Shown: positions 9,201-16,689 of the stretch, piece by piece
How positions within the stretch are numbered: position 1 is the first letter of the stretch
How the letters are laid out: each line of letters starts with the position of its first letter
NCBI RefSeq assembly: GCF_015767245.1
Contig: NZ_JADOTV010000002.1
Span: 402,281 to 466,280, forward strand
Direction of reading: 5' to 3'
Length of the DNA: 64,000 nt
DNA from: Aureivirga sp. CE67
GTDB lineage: Bacteria; Bacteroidota; Bacteroidia; Flavobacteriales; Flavobacteriaceae
Program-made: the position numbers and the translations under genes
The notes under the pieces: generated by a model
What the model was told of the DNA's origin: nothing
The model's input: the letters and a program-made list of their open reading frames with translations, nothing else
The model's database searches: none

Positions 9201-11315
9201 TGGACAGCAACGGATATTTGTGGAAATAGTTCGGAATATTCACAAATTATAACAGTAGAAGATATTTTAGCACCAGATTTTAGTTCTGATTTACCAGAAG
9301 ATATTACCATTTCTTGTGAAAATATCCCCGAAATTCCAACTTTAGAAGCTTCGGATACTTGTACAGAAGTTGTCATTGATTTTAATGAAACAACCAATGA
9401 AGTTTCAGACTGTGTTTATACATTAACCAGAGTTTGGACAGCAACAGATACTTGTGGGAATAGTTCGGAATATTCACAAATTATAACAGTAGAAGATACT
9501 TTAGCACCAGAATTTACATCGGATTTACCAGAAGATATTACTGTTTCTTGTGAAGATATCCTAGAAGTTCCAACTGTAGAAGCTTCAGATTCTTGTTCGG
9601 AAATTGTCATTGATTTTAGTGAAACAAGCAATGAAATTTCTGACTGTGTTTATACAATAACAAGAGTTTGGACAGCAACAGATGTTTGTGGAAATAGTTC
9701 AGAATACACACAAAATATTACAGTAGAAGATACTTTAGCACCAGAATTTACATCGGATTTACCAGAAGATATAACAGTTTCTTGTGAAGATATTCCCGAA
9801 GTTCCAATTATAGAAGCTTCAGATTCTTGCTCAGAAGTTGTCATTAGTTTTGAAGAAAATACAATACCTATAGAAGATTGTAATTATACAATTACTAGAA
9901 CATGGATTATAACGGATTCATGTGGAAATGCAGCAGAACATAATCAGACAATAACAGTTGAGGATCAAGAAGCTCCTTTATTCCTTAATATTCCTGAAGA
10001 TATAACGATTTCATGCAATGAAACAATCCCAGCAGTAGACGAAGATTTTTCTGCGATGGATAATTGTATGGGAGATATTACAGCGAATATGGAATTTGTA
10101 GAAGATGCAATGGTACCAAATACTTCTGAATGTGATGTAGAAGGAACAATTTTGCAACATTGGTTAATTGAAGATAGTTGCGGGAATCAAACAACACATA
10201 CAAGAACAATTACAATTATAGACGAAATACCACCTTCTTTAGCATTATGTAATATTGAAAATACAGTAGTTGATTGTTTTGAGGGAAGTAAAGAAGCTTT
10301 GATCAATGAATGGCATGAAACAAATATTGAAATGTTAGAATTATGTGCCGAAGATGCTTGTGGCTTAGTAAGTATTGAAAGTGATTTTAGTTTATCGAAT
10401 TTTATCACAGATTGCGGTGAAATGGGAAGTATAACAGTGAATTATACAGTGGAAGATACTTGTCAGAATATTGAAGATGTAGAAATAACATTTGTAATAG
10501 AAGATACAGAAGCTCCAACTGTTCTTTCTGATTTTGAGGAAGAGTATACTATCTATTGTGAAGATCTTTCGGAATTAGAAGAAATGGAGTTTACAGATAA
10601 TTGTGGAAGTGAAGAATTGACAGTTAATTACTCAGAACTAGAAAATGAATTATCAAACAATTCTTTAGAAATAATAAAAAATTGGGAAGTAATTGATTTA
10701 TGTGGAAATACTTCAAGTTTTACGCAAACAATTACTGTGATAGGAGAAGAAGAAAATCTGGATGATGTAAGAATTTGTTTAAATCAAGAAAGTCAAAGCT
10801 TAAACTTGAATCATCTTTTACCAAATGAGAAAGAAGATGGAGAGTGGATTTCTATGAATTCAGAATCAATTATTTCAAATGGAATTATCAGTTTTGAGAA
10901 TATTGAAATAAATGACTACCAATTTTTATATAAGTATTCAGAAGGAGTTTGTAGAAATACTTATGTAATAACAGTCGAATTTTATGAGGATTGTGAGCAA
11001 GAAGATTGCGAAAACTTAGAAGTAGATATTACAAAAGCAGTGACGCCAAATGGGGATGGTGTAAATGAATATTTCCAAGTTTTAGGATTGGAAAGTTGTG
11101 ATGAGGTTGTTGTAGAATTAGAGATTTATAATCGATGGGGAAATAATGTGTTTTCTTCCAAGGATTATAAAAATAACTGGAATGGAATTTCAAACGGAAA
11201 ATGGACAATAGGAAATAAAAGACAGCTTTCAAGCGGAACTTATTACTATGTCGTGAGATTAAAAAATCATATGGAAAAAGAATATCAAGGATATATCTAT
11301 TTAGGTGTAAAATAA
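6288..11315 (+). CDS. Large T9SS-exported, cell-surface repeat protein (type B C-terminal domain)
   Basis: A 1675-residue secreted protein. A hydrophobic signal peptide ends near INAQ (residues 39-42); an internal Met at codon 15 is an alternative start. Residues about 45-400 look like a glutamine-amidotransferase/ThuA-like alpha/beta domain (VLPHADPHKWTLERIG..., then GGYLWAGCHS). Two PKD/Ig-like stretches follow. Residues 680-1225 are seven near-identical 78-residue HYR-like modules (each with VEDTLAPEF, LPEDITVSCE, DSCSEVVIDF, RVWTATD.CGN), then more diverged copies. The last about 95 residues (VTPNGDGVNEYFQV, IYNRWGNNVF, GTYYYVV) are the gliding-motility-associated type B sorting domain. 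The following PorP/SprF gene fits the SprB-SprF pattern, in which the partner anchors or exports the protein. Adhesion or gliding is inferred. Confidence 0.9.
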   Translation: MNKIEMQKWGSILVMLKFLWKKTFLKELFILFILFSFEINAQNFPYNLTFETGTAVVNLGVEPQTYDNGLKPYGMVYDLVSNGIPVYWAFSQEKNYGEEDFSIENTSYKGSVFIISKEFIDNSTITSTLLNNWESEGVVITYVTGNFEVSVYDKITSFPKIVLDEENDQVIKQVFIDKANLPEESYFYNASPEDLNASCDDVYVLPHADPHKWTLERIGVLKNFVQQGGYLWAGCHSVSALETYTNSLEENACESDLNFLSNGGLVPWKKENGCDIQKHNNQNSGDYSYNSDLGGSPFTQLIGTMDGAFSNGSERIYMPKQAGWRSSTKLFVTDDLHPQVVGGTNFPVLSPGPASLVVFGRAYGDENAGMVMYEASHKINQGTEEEDVAAARLLGNFILKSGLENQIEITMNSIVPEVVEEGAILNLDANINEIEENNYSFEWTSSCGGDFSSPFSANTTFEVPFGVESCLITLKVEDSCGRFNYWTEVIQITPTLSVDFSYEKKCEDQENEILDLSSQISGGIEPYSFNWEFLPDGVPILSTDENPEPIVFTSSGIKIVKLEVIDATGLVKNVQKEITIEECCHFDLACTSSTIDLSCEEDIPNPATNIEELILLGFETNSNFCQNIQISSEDIWTTVTDCQKQLIRKYTIIKDDNLDGIFDVNSESVIVCDQVYLINDTIAPEFSSDLPEDITVSCENIPEVPIVEALDSCSEVVIDFNETSNEVSECVYTLTRVWTATDVCGNSSEHIQTVTVEDTLAPEFSSDLPEDITVSCENIPEVPTLEVSDSCSEVVIDFSETTNEVSSCIFTVARVWTVTDVCGNSLEHTQIITVEDTLSPEFSSELPEDITVSCEDIPEVPTLEALDSCSEVVIDFSETTNEVSDCVYTITRVWTATNICGNSSEYIQTVTVEDTLAPEFSSELPEDIIVSCEDIPQVPILEASDSCSEVVIDFNETTNEVSDCVYTLTRVWTATDICGNSSEYSQIITVEDILAPDFSSDLPEDITISCENIPEIPTLEASDTCTEVVIDFNETTNEVSDCVYTLTRVWTATDTCGNSSEYSQIITVEDTLAPEFTSDLPEDITVSCEDILEVPTVEASDSCSEIVIDFSETSNEISDCVYTITRVWTATDVCGNSSEYTQNITVEDTLAPEFTSDLPEDITVSCEDIPEVPIIEASDSCSEVVISFEENTIPIEDCNYTITRTWIITDSCGNAAEHNQTITVEDQEAPLFLNIPEDITISCNETIPAVDEDFSAMDNCMGDITANMEFVEDAMVPNTSECDVEGTILQHWLIEDSCGNQTTHTRTITIIDEIPPSLALCNIENTVVDCFEGSKEALINEWHETNIEMLELCAEDACGLVSIESDFSLSNFITDCGEMGSITVNYTVEDTCQNIEDVEITFVIEDTEAPTVLSDFEEEYTIYCEDLSELEEMEFTDNCGSEELTVNYSELENELSNNSLEIIKNWEVIDLCGNTSSFTQTITVIGEEENLDDVRICLNQESQSLNLNHLLPNEKEDGEWISMNSESIISNGIISFENIEINDYQFLYKYSEGVCRNTYVITVEFYEDCEQEDCENLEVDITKAVTPNGDGVNEYFQVLGLESCDEVVVELEIYNRWGNNVFSSKDYKNNWNGISNGKWTIGNKRQLSSGTYYYVVRLKNHMEKEYQGYIYLGVK
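8325..9962 (+). repeat. Seven tandem 234-base coding repeats
   Basis: Copies begin exactly every 234 bases (8325, 8559, 8793, 9027, 9261, 9495, 9729), each encoding 78 residues with two or more cysteine pairs. A more diverged copy follows from 9963. The constant length and high base-level similarity point to recent expansion or gene conversion, so copy number may vary between strains. The antisense strand shows open frames at the same 234-base period that are only shadows of the repeat. Confidence 0.95.
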
Positions 11316-11319
11316 AAAG

Positions 11320-12237
11320 ATGAGGTTACTAAAAAACATATTAATAATTTTGATTTGGGGTTTCTTTTTAAACTCACAAGCACAACAGTTGCCTCAATTT
11401 ACGGAATATATGTACAATACAATTTCTGTAAATCCTGCTTATGCTGGAAGTAGAGGTTCTTTGAATATTGTGGCGCTTGGAAGATTTCAGTGGGTAGGAC
11501 TTCAAGATGGACCAAATACACAAACGGTTTCTATGAATTCACCTTTGAAGAATCAGAAAATCGGAATTGGAGGTTCTGTAATTGTTGATAATTTAGGATT
11601 TGAACGCTTTATTTACGCTTATGGAGATTTGTCTTATACTTTTAAATTTGAAAATGATTTAAAATGTTCTTTAGGGCTAAAAGCTGGAGCTACTTATTAT
11701 GGATTGGATGCAGAGTTTCTAGCAGATGCAGATGTTGCGAATGATATTTATTTTCAAAAAAAAGTGAATAAATGGAATCCGAATATGGGAGCAGGAATTT
11801 TGTTTCATACTAATGATTGGTATGTAGGACTTTCTTCTCCAAGATTGATAGACCATGATTATAAATCAGAAAATGAATTATTAGCAAAAGAAAGATTACA
11901 TTATTATCTGTTAGGAGGTTATGTTTTTTCTTTAGGAGAAAAATTAAAATTCAAACCTTCAGCAATGGTAAAATATTCTAAGAATACACCAATAAGTTTA
12001 GATGTGTCTGGGAATTTTTTAATTCATGAAAAATTATGGTTAGGAATGGCTTATCGTTTTAGAGATGCTGTTGGTGCAATGATGGATTTGCAGTTGGCTA
12101 AAAATTTACGAATAGGTTATGCTTATGAATATCCTGTTACAGATATAGAAAGATATACATCAGGAACACATGAAGTTTTGATGATTTTTGAATTCAAATT
12201 TTTGAAAAATAAATTTAGATCCCCAAGGTATTTTTAA
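11320..12237 (+). CDS. PorP/SprF family T9SS outer-membrane protein
   Basis: A 305-residue outer-membrane protein with a signal peptide ending SQAQ and the family opening QLPQFTEYMYNTISVNPAYAGSRG, characteristic of PorP/SprF. Alternating hydrophobic strands run to the C-terminal aromatic residue (SPRYF), as in a beta-barrel. It begins 4 bases after the large type B surface protein. Paired SprF-like proteins are known to be needed for export or surface attachment of their neighbouring type B cargo, so this one probably serves that protein specifically. Confidence 0.92.
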   Translation: MRLLKNILIILIWGFFLNSQAQQLPQFTEYMYNTISVNPAYAGSRGSLNIVALGRFQWVGLQDGPNTQTVSMNSPLKNQKIGIGGSVIVDNLGFERFIYAYGDLSYTFKFENDLKCSLGLKAGATYYGLDAEFLADADVANDIYFQKKVNKWNPNMGAGILFHTNDWYVGLSSPRLIDHDYKSENELLAKERLHYYLLGGYVFSLGEKLKFKPSAMVKYSKNTPISLDVSGNFLIHEKLWLGMAYRFRDAVGAMMDLQLAKNLRIGYAYEYPVTDIERYTSGTHEVLMIFEFKFLKNKFRSPRYF

Positions 12238-12238
12238 G

Positions 12239-14149
12239 ATGAGATTAAAGATTAGACATATTAGTATTTTATTTTTCTTAGTATCGATTACTATTTGTGC
12301 TCAAAAAAGGCAATTGAGAATAGCTGATAATAATTTTCAAGATTTGAAGTTTATTAAAGCACAAAAAGTCTATTTGAAAATTTTAGAAAAAGATTCTTTA
12401 AATGTTGAAACTAATAAACGTTTGGGGGATATTTATATGTTGCTTCGAAAAGCGGATCAAGCCGAGAAATATTATCAAAAAATAATAAATCAAGAAGGAA
12501 TCAGTCCTATCTATTATTACAATTATGCACAAGCTCTAAAAAGTGTTGAAAAGTACGAAGAGTCTAAAAAGTGGTTTGAGAAATATGCTGAAAAGTTTCC
12601 AGACGAATTACGTGTAAAAGAATTTTATGCCACTGAAAATAATGGAGAAATAATTATTGACGATTCAAAGATTTACAAAGTCGAATTAGAAGATTTTAAT
12701 ACAAAATTCAGCGATTTTGGAATTTTTAAACATGAAAATACTATTTATTTCACTTCAGCAAGAGATACTGGTGTTGCTATAAAAAGGAAATTCGCTTGGA
12801 ACGAAGAACCTTTTTTAGATATTTATGAAATGACTTCAGATTCTTTAGGTAGAAAAATAAATGGAATTCGAGGAGAAGTGAATACAAAATATCATGAAGG
12901 AAATGTTGCGATTACAAAAGATGGGAAACGAATGTATTTTACTCGAAATAATTACCATAAAAAATTAAAAAAAGATAAAAATGGTGTTTCGAATTTAAAA
13001 CTCTTTTCTGCAGAACTAATTGCTGGTAAGTGGACAAATATTAAAGAAATTAGTTTTAATAGCGATGAATATTCTGTTGGACATCCTGCATTGAGTAATG
13101 ATGGGCAAACAATTTATTTTTCCTCAAATATGCCTGGAGGTTTTGGAGAAGTTGATATTTATAAGGCAGAAGTTAAGTTTGACGGAAGTTTGGGAGAACC
13201 AGAAAACCTAGGAGATATTATCAATACAGAAGGAAATGAAATGTTTCCGTTTATCAGTGAAAATGAAAAGTTGTATTTCTCTTCAGACGGACATTTAGGT
13301 TTTGGGCAATTGGATATTTTTTCAACTATAAAAAATGAAGAAAATGAAATTGTAAATATTCTAAATCTTGGATCTCCAATAAATAGCCCTGCAGATGATT
13401 TTGCTTATTTCAAAGTTTCGGATAGCTCAGGGTATTTTTCTTCTAATAGAGAAGGTGGTGTTGGTTCAGATGATATTTACAAATACGAAAGAGAAATTGT
13501 AGTGAAACCTCTCTATATAAAAGGAAAAGTGTTGGATGCAATTAATGAAGAATTGATTGTAAATGCCGAAGTGAAAATTAGACTAGATGATGAAAATGAG
13601 TTATTAGTTAAAACAGATAGTTTAGGAAATTATAATGTTGAAGTTGAAAGAGGTCAAGTGTATAATTTGAATATTTCAAAGAAGAAATTTGCAACAAGTA
13701 AAGTAGAGATTTCAACAAAAATAGATAAAAGAATAAATGAAATAGAACGAAATGTTTATTTGAAACCAATTGAAGATATTAGATTATTGGTGGATTTAAA
13801 TACAATTTATTTCGATTTGAATAAATCGTATATAAGAAAAGATGCTGCTGAAGAATTGGATAAAATTATAGCTCTAATGTTGGGTAAATATCCTAAGATG
13901 AAAATCAAATTAGAATCACACACAGATAGTCGAGGAAATGATAATTATAACATGAAGTTGTCAAAACGTCGAGCAAAATCTACTTATGATTATTTGGTTA
14001 AAAATGGTGTTTCAAAAGATAGAATTGAATCGTTTGATGGTTTTGGAGAAACACTTTTATTGAATCAATGTGATAATGAAGTAAAATGTGATGATAAACA
14101 ACATGATATAAATAGAAGAACCGAATTTATCATTACTAAAATGAAATAA
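12239..14149 (+). CDS. OmpA-family protein with TPR, propeller and peptidoglycan-binding domains (SprD/PorE-like)
   Basis: A 636-residue exported protein. After a signal peptide (TICAQ) come TPR-like helices (about 25-130), then WD40-like/PD40 propeller repeats (about 150-420, for example YFSSNMPGGFGEVDIY and YFSSDGHLGFGQLDIF), a carboxypeptidase-regulatory-like beta domain (about 425-510) and a C-terminal OmpA domain (about 525-636) with the peptidoglycan-binding pattern LESHTDSRGNDNYNMKLSKRRA. This order matches PorE and the SprC/SprD-type proteins of T9SS loci. It starts 2 bases after the PorP/SprF gene, so the three form one operon. It probably ties the outer-membrane machinery to the cell wall. 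Confidence 0.9.
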   Translation: MRLKIRHISILFFLVSITICAQKRQLRIADNNFQDLKFIKAQKVYLKILEKDSLNVETNKRLGDIYMLLRKADQAEKYYQKIINQEGISPIYYYNYAQALKSVEKYEESKKWFEKYAEKFPDELRVKEFYATENNGEIIIDDSKIYKVELEDFNTKFSDFGIFKHENTIYFTSARDTGVAIKRKFAWNEEPFLDIYEMTSDSLGRKINGIRGEVNTKYHEGNVAITKDGKRMYFTRNNYHKKLKKDKNGVSNLKLFSAELIAGKWTNIKEISFNSDEYSVGHPALSNDGQTIYFSSNMPGGFGEVDIYKAEVKFDGSLGEPENLGDIINTEGNEMFPFISENEKLYFSSDGHLGFGQLDIFSTIKNEENEIVNILNLGSPINSPADDFAYFKVSDSSGYFSSNREGGVGSDDIYKYEREIVVKPLYIKGKVLDAINEELIVNAEVKIRLDDENELLVKTDSLGNYNVEVERGQVYNLNISKKKFATSKVEISTKIDKRINEIERNVYLKPIEDIRLLVDLNTIYFDLNKSYIRKDAAEELDKIIALMLGKYPKMKIKLESHTDSRGNDNYNMKLSKRRAKSTYDYLVKNGVSKDRIESFDGFGETLLLNQCDNEVKCDDKQHDINRRTEFIITKMK

Positions 14150-14156
14150 AAATATA

Positions 14157-14735
14157 CAGTCATTCTAGAATAAAAGAACATTACGTTGTGGGGGCGACTA
14201 ATCGATTATGAGGGATGACTGTTTTTAAAAGAAAATAGGAACAGCTTAGTTATAAAAAAACGTTGTGGGGGCGACAAAACGACTAGGCTGTTACGATATA
14301 TGCAGTCATTCTGGAATAAAAGAGCATTACGTTGTGGGGGCGACTAATCGATTATGAGGAATGACTGTTTTTAAAAGAAAACAGGAACAGCTTAGTTATT
14401 AATAAACGTTGTGGGGGCGACAAAACGACTAGGCTGTTACGATATACGCAGTCATTCTGGAATAAAAGAGCATTACGTTGTGGGGGCGACTAATCGATTA
14501 TGAGGGATGACTGTTTTTAAAAGAAAATAGAAACAGCTTAGTTATAAAAAACGTTGTGGGGGCGACAAAACTAGGCTGTTACAATATATGCAATCATTCT
14601 AAAATAAAAGAAAATTACGTTGTGGGGGCGACTAATCGATTATGAGGAATGATTGCTTTTTAAAATCTAGTCATTCTGAAACTGATTTGGTTCATTATTG
14701 TAAGGGCGATAAACCAAACTTTTTTATGAATGGCT
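14157..14735 (+). repeat. Array of eight stem-loops with a constant GTTGTGGGGGCGAC core
   Basis: Two element types alternate: A at 14157-14221, 14303-14367, 14449-14513, 14591-14655, and B at 14240-14292, 14386-14438, 14532-14580, with a diverged final element at 14669-14735. A elements are bounded by CAGTCATTC and GGATGACTG; B elements by AACAGCTTAGT and ACTAGGCTGTT. Both arms pair, but A and B stems are unrelated in sequence. All seven full elements share the core GTTGTGGGGGCGAC, itself a hairpin (GTTG/CGAC with loop TGGGGG). Stem differences between copies are compensatory. The array starts 7 bases after the stop of the T9SS operon, so it is probably transcribed as its 3' end. The remaining gap to 14870 shows no gene. 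Confidence 0.9.
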
Positions 14736-14870
14736 TTTTATTTTGCTTATGAAAATTACAAATATTTAAAATTTACTGTCGTTAAAAACATGTTAATTGG
14801 ACTATTGTTAAAATTTTATTTTTATAATAAGAGGTAATTTTAGATAAGAATAAGACCAAACCCCAAATTC

Positions 14871-16454
14871 ATGGAAAAATCAAGAAGTAAGAAAATTGAG
14901 GATTTAAGCTCTTTTGAACAAAAAGCAGCAGATTCTCTTTTTAGGCAGTTGGATAAAAATAATGAAGGATTTATAAGTCCGGATGTTCTTTGGAGAAAGT
15001 TAAAGAAAATGGGAATTCTAGAAGATGATATTCGATTGAAAGAATTCAGAATAGCCCTGAAAAAATCAGTTACAGAAAAAGGGATAGATAAAGAATTATT
15101 TTTAAAATTAGGGAAACAAGATAATTTAGTACGAAGAGCTTTGTATAGAGATTTGATTATTCCAGATTTTAAAGATTTTTGTAAAGAAATAGAGAAAATT
15201 TACTACGAAGTAGAAAAGAATAAAAAAGGAGAAATAGCAGATTATATTCCGCAGCTAGCCCGTGTAAATCCAGAACATTTTGCATTATCTATTTGTACAG
15301 TGGATGGACAACGATTTTCGATTGGAGATTCAAAAGATAATTTTTGTGTACAATCCACTTGTAAGCCGATAAATTATTGTATTGCAATGGAAGAACTTGG
15401 AGAAGAAACAGTTCATAAGCATATTGGGAGAGAGCCAAGTGGACGATCTTTCAATGAGCTTTCTTTAAATCATAAAGGTTTACCACATAATCCGATGATT
15501 AATGCCGGAGCAATTATGGCTTGTTCTTTAATCAAAAGAAATAGTCCTATAGCAGATCGTTTTGAGCATATTTCTTCTGTTTGGAAACATTTATGCGGAG
15601 ATAGGTCAGTGCAGTTTAATAATTCCGTTTATTTATCAGAAAGACAAACTGCAGATAGGAATTTTGCTCTGGCTTATTTCATGAGAGAAAACAAAGCTTT
15701 TATGCCAAAAACAGATTTGACAGAAACTTTAGAGTTTTATTTTCAATGTTGTTCTATCGAGTCATGTACGGAGAATCTTTCTATAGCTGCTGCTACCTTT
15801 GCAAATTCAGGACTCAATCCGTTAACAGGAGAAGCAATTTTTAATGAAAATACAGTTCGTCATTGTATGTCTTTAATGTCTTCTTGTGGAATGTATGATT
15901 TTTCAGGAGAGTTTGCTTTTAGAGTTGGAGTTCCTGCAAAATCAGGAGTTTCAGGTTCATTATTGGTAGTTATTCCGAATGTGATGGGAATTAGTATTTG
16001 GTCACCTCGTTTGGATAAAATGGGAAATAGTGTTCGTGGTGTAGAATTTTGTAAAAAATTGATTGATAAATTTAATTTCCATATGTATGATTCATTGATG
16101 GAACAGACTTCAAAAATCGATCCTCGTAAGAGAAAACACGAAACTAAGGTGAATAAATTAATTAACCTCATGTATGCCGCAGGATTTGGAGATTTGAATG
16201 AAATTCAAAGATTAGAAGCAGAAGGAATGTCTTTAAATAGTTCCGATTATGATGGAAGAACAGCTTTGCATTTAGCAGCTTCCGAGAATCAGTTGGAAAT
16301 TGTGAAATATTTATTAGACAAAAAAGTACAGATAGATTGTGAGGATCGTTGGGGAAATACGCCTTTAAATGATGCAATTAGAGGTGAAAATAAAGAAATT
16401 ATCAAAATTTTAGAAGAAGCGATGGTACTTAAGGATAAAAAGAAAATGAAGTAA
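14871..16454 (+). CDS. Animal-type glutaminase with N-terminal EF-hand-like domain and C-terminal ankyrin repeats
   Basis: A 527-residue enzyme that hydrolyses glutamine to glutamate and ammonia. Residues 1-115 resemble the EF-hand-like helical domain of kidney-type glutaminase (LFRQLDKNNEGFISP). The catalytic domain spans about 130-420, with the Ser162-x-x-Lys165 pair in VQSTCKPINY, followed by HIGREPSG, LPHNPMINAGAI, SCGMYDFSGEFAF and VPAKSGVSG. Ankyrin repeats fill about 430-520 (DGRTALHLAASENQLEIVKYLL). No signal peptide is present, so it is cytoplasmic. The architecture runs colinear with mammalian GLS/GLS2, whereas common bacterial GlsA is only about 310 residues. It sits upstream of peptide-utilisation genes but is probably transcribed separately. 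Confidence 0.93.
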   Translation: MEKSRSKKIEDLSSFEQKAADSLFRQLDKNNEGFISPDVLWRKLKKMGILEDDIRLKEFRIALKKSVTEKGIDKELFLKLGKQDNLVRRALYRDLIIPDFKDFCKEIEKIYYEVEKNKKGEIADYIPQLARVNPEHFALSICTVDGQRFSIGDSKDNFCVQSTCKPINYCIAMEELGEETVHKHIGREPSGRSFNELSLNHKGLPHNPMINAGAIMACSLIKRNSPIADRFEHISSVWKHLCGDRSVQFNNSVYLSERQTADRNFALAYFMRENKAFMPKTDLTETLEFYFQCCSIESCTENLSIAAATFANSGLNPLTGEAIFNENTVRHCMSLMSSCGMYDFSGEFAFRVGVPAKSGVSGSLLVVIPNVMGISIWSPRLDKMGNSVRGVEFCKKLIDKFNFHMYDSLMEQTSKIDPRKRKHETKVNKLINLMYAAGFGDLNEIQRLEAEGMSLNSSDYDGRTALHLAASENQLEIVKYLLDKKVQIDCEDRWGNTPLNDAIRGENKEIIKILEEAMVLKDKKKMK

Positions 16455-16689
16455 AATCATTACATATTTTTCTGGGTGATTTTATTGTAAAAAATGAAAT
16501 CAAAAAGCTAAAAAATAATATAAACAGAATAAATTTAGTAAATATTATATTTTGAATTACAGACAAGAAGTAATTCATTGATAAAAAATAACATTCAAAA
16601 ATAGTTTCTTGCACAAATTTTTCGATTTTTAATGCTAAAAAACCATTAAAATTTCTTAAACTTGGCATTATTTTTTTAAAAATTATAAA

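Noticed and set aside
8540..9844. Series of antisense reading frames of about 71 residues
   Set aside because: They recur every 234 bases with the coding repeat and are shadows of it.
14157..14735. CRISPR array
   Set aside because: The repeated units contain no unique spacers; both the repeat and the sequence between copies recur, and stems pair within each unit.
14157..14735. Integron attC sites
   Set aside because: Cores lack the RYYYAAC/GTTRRRY pair and there are no cassettes or integrase.
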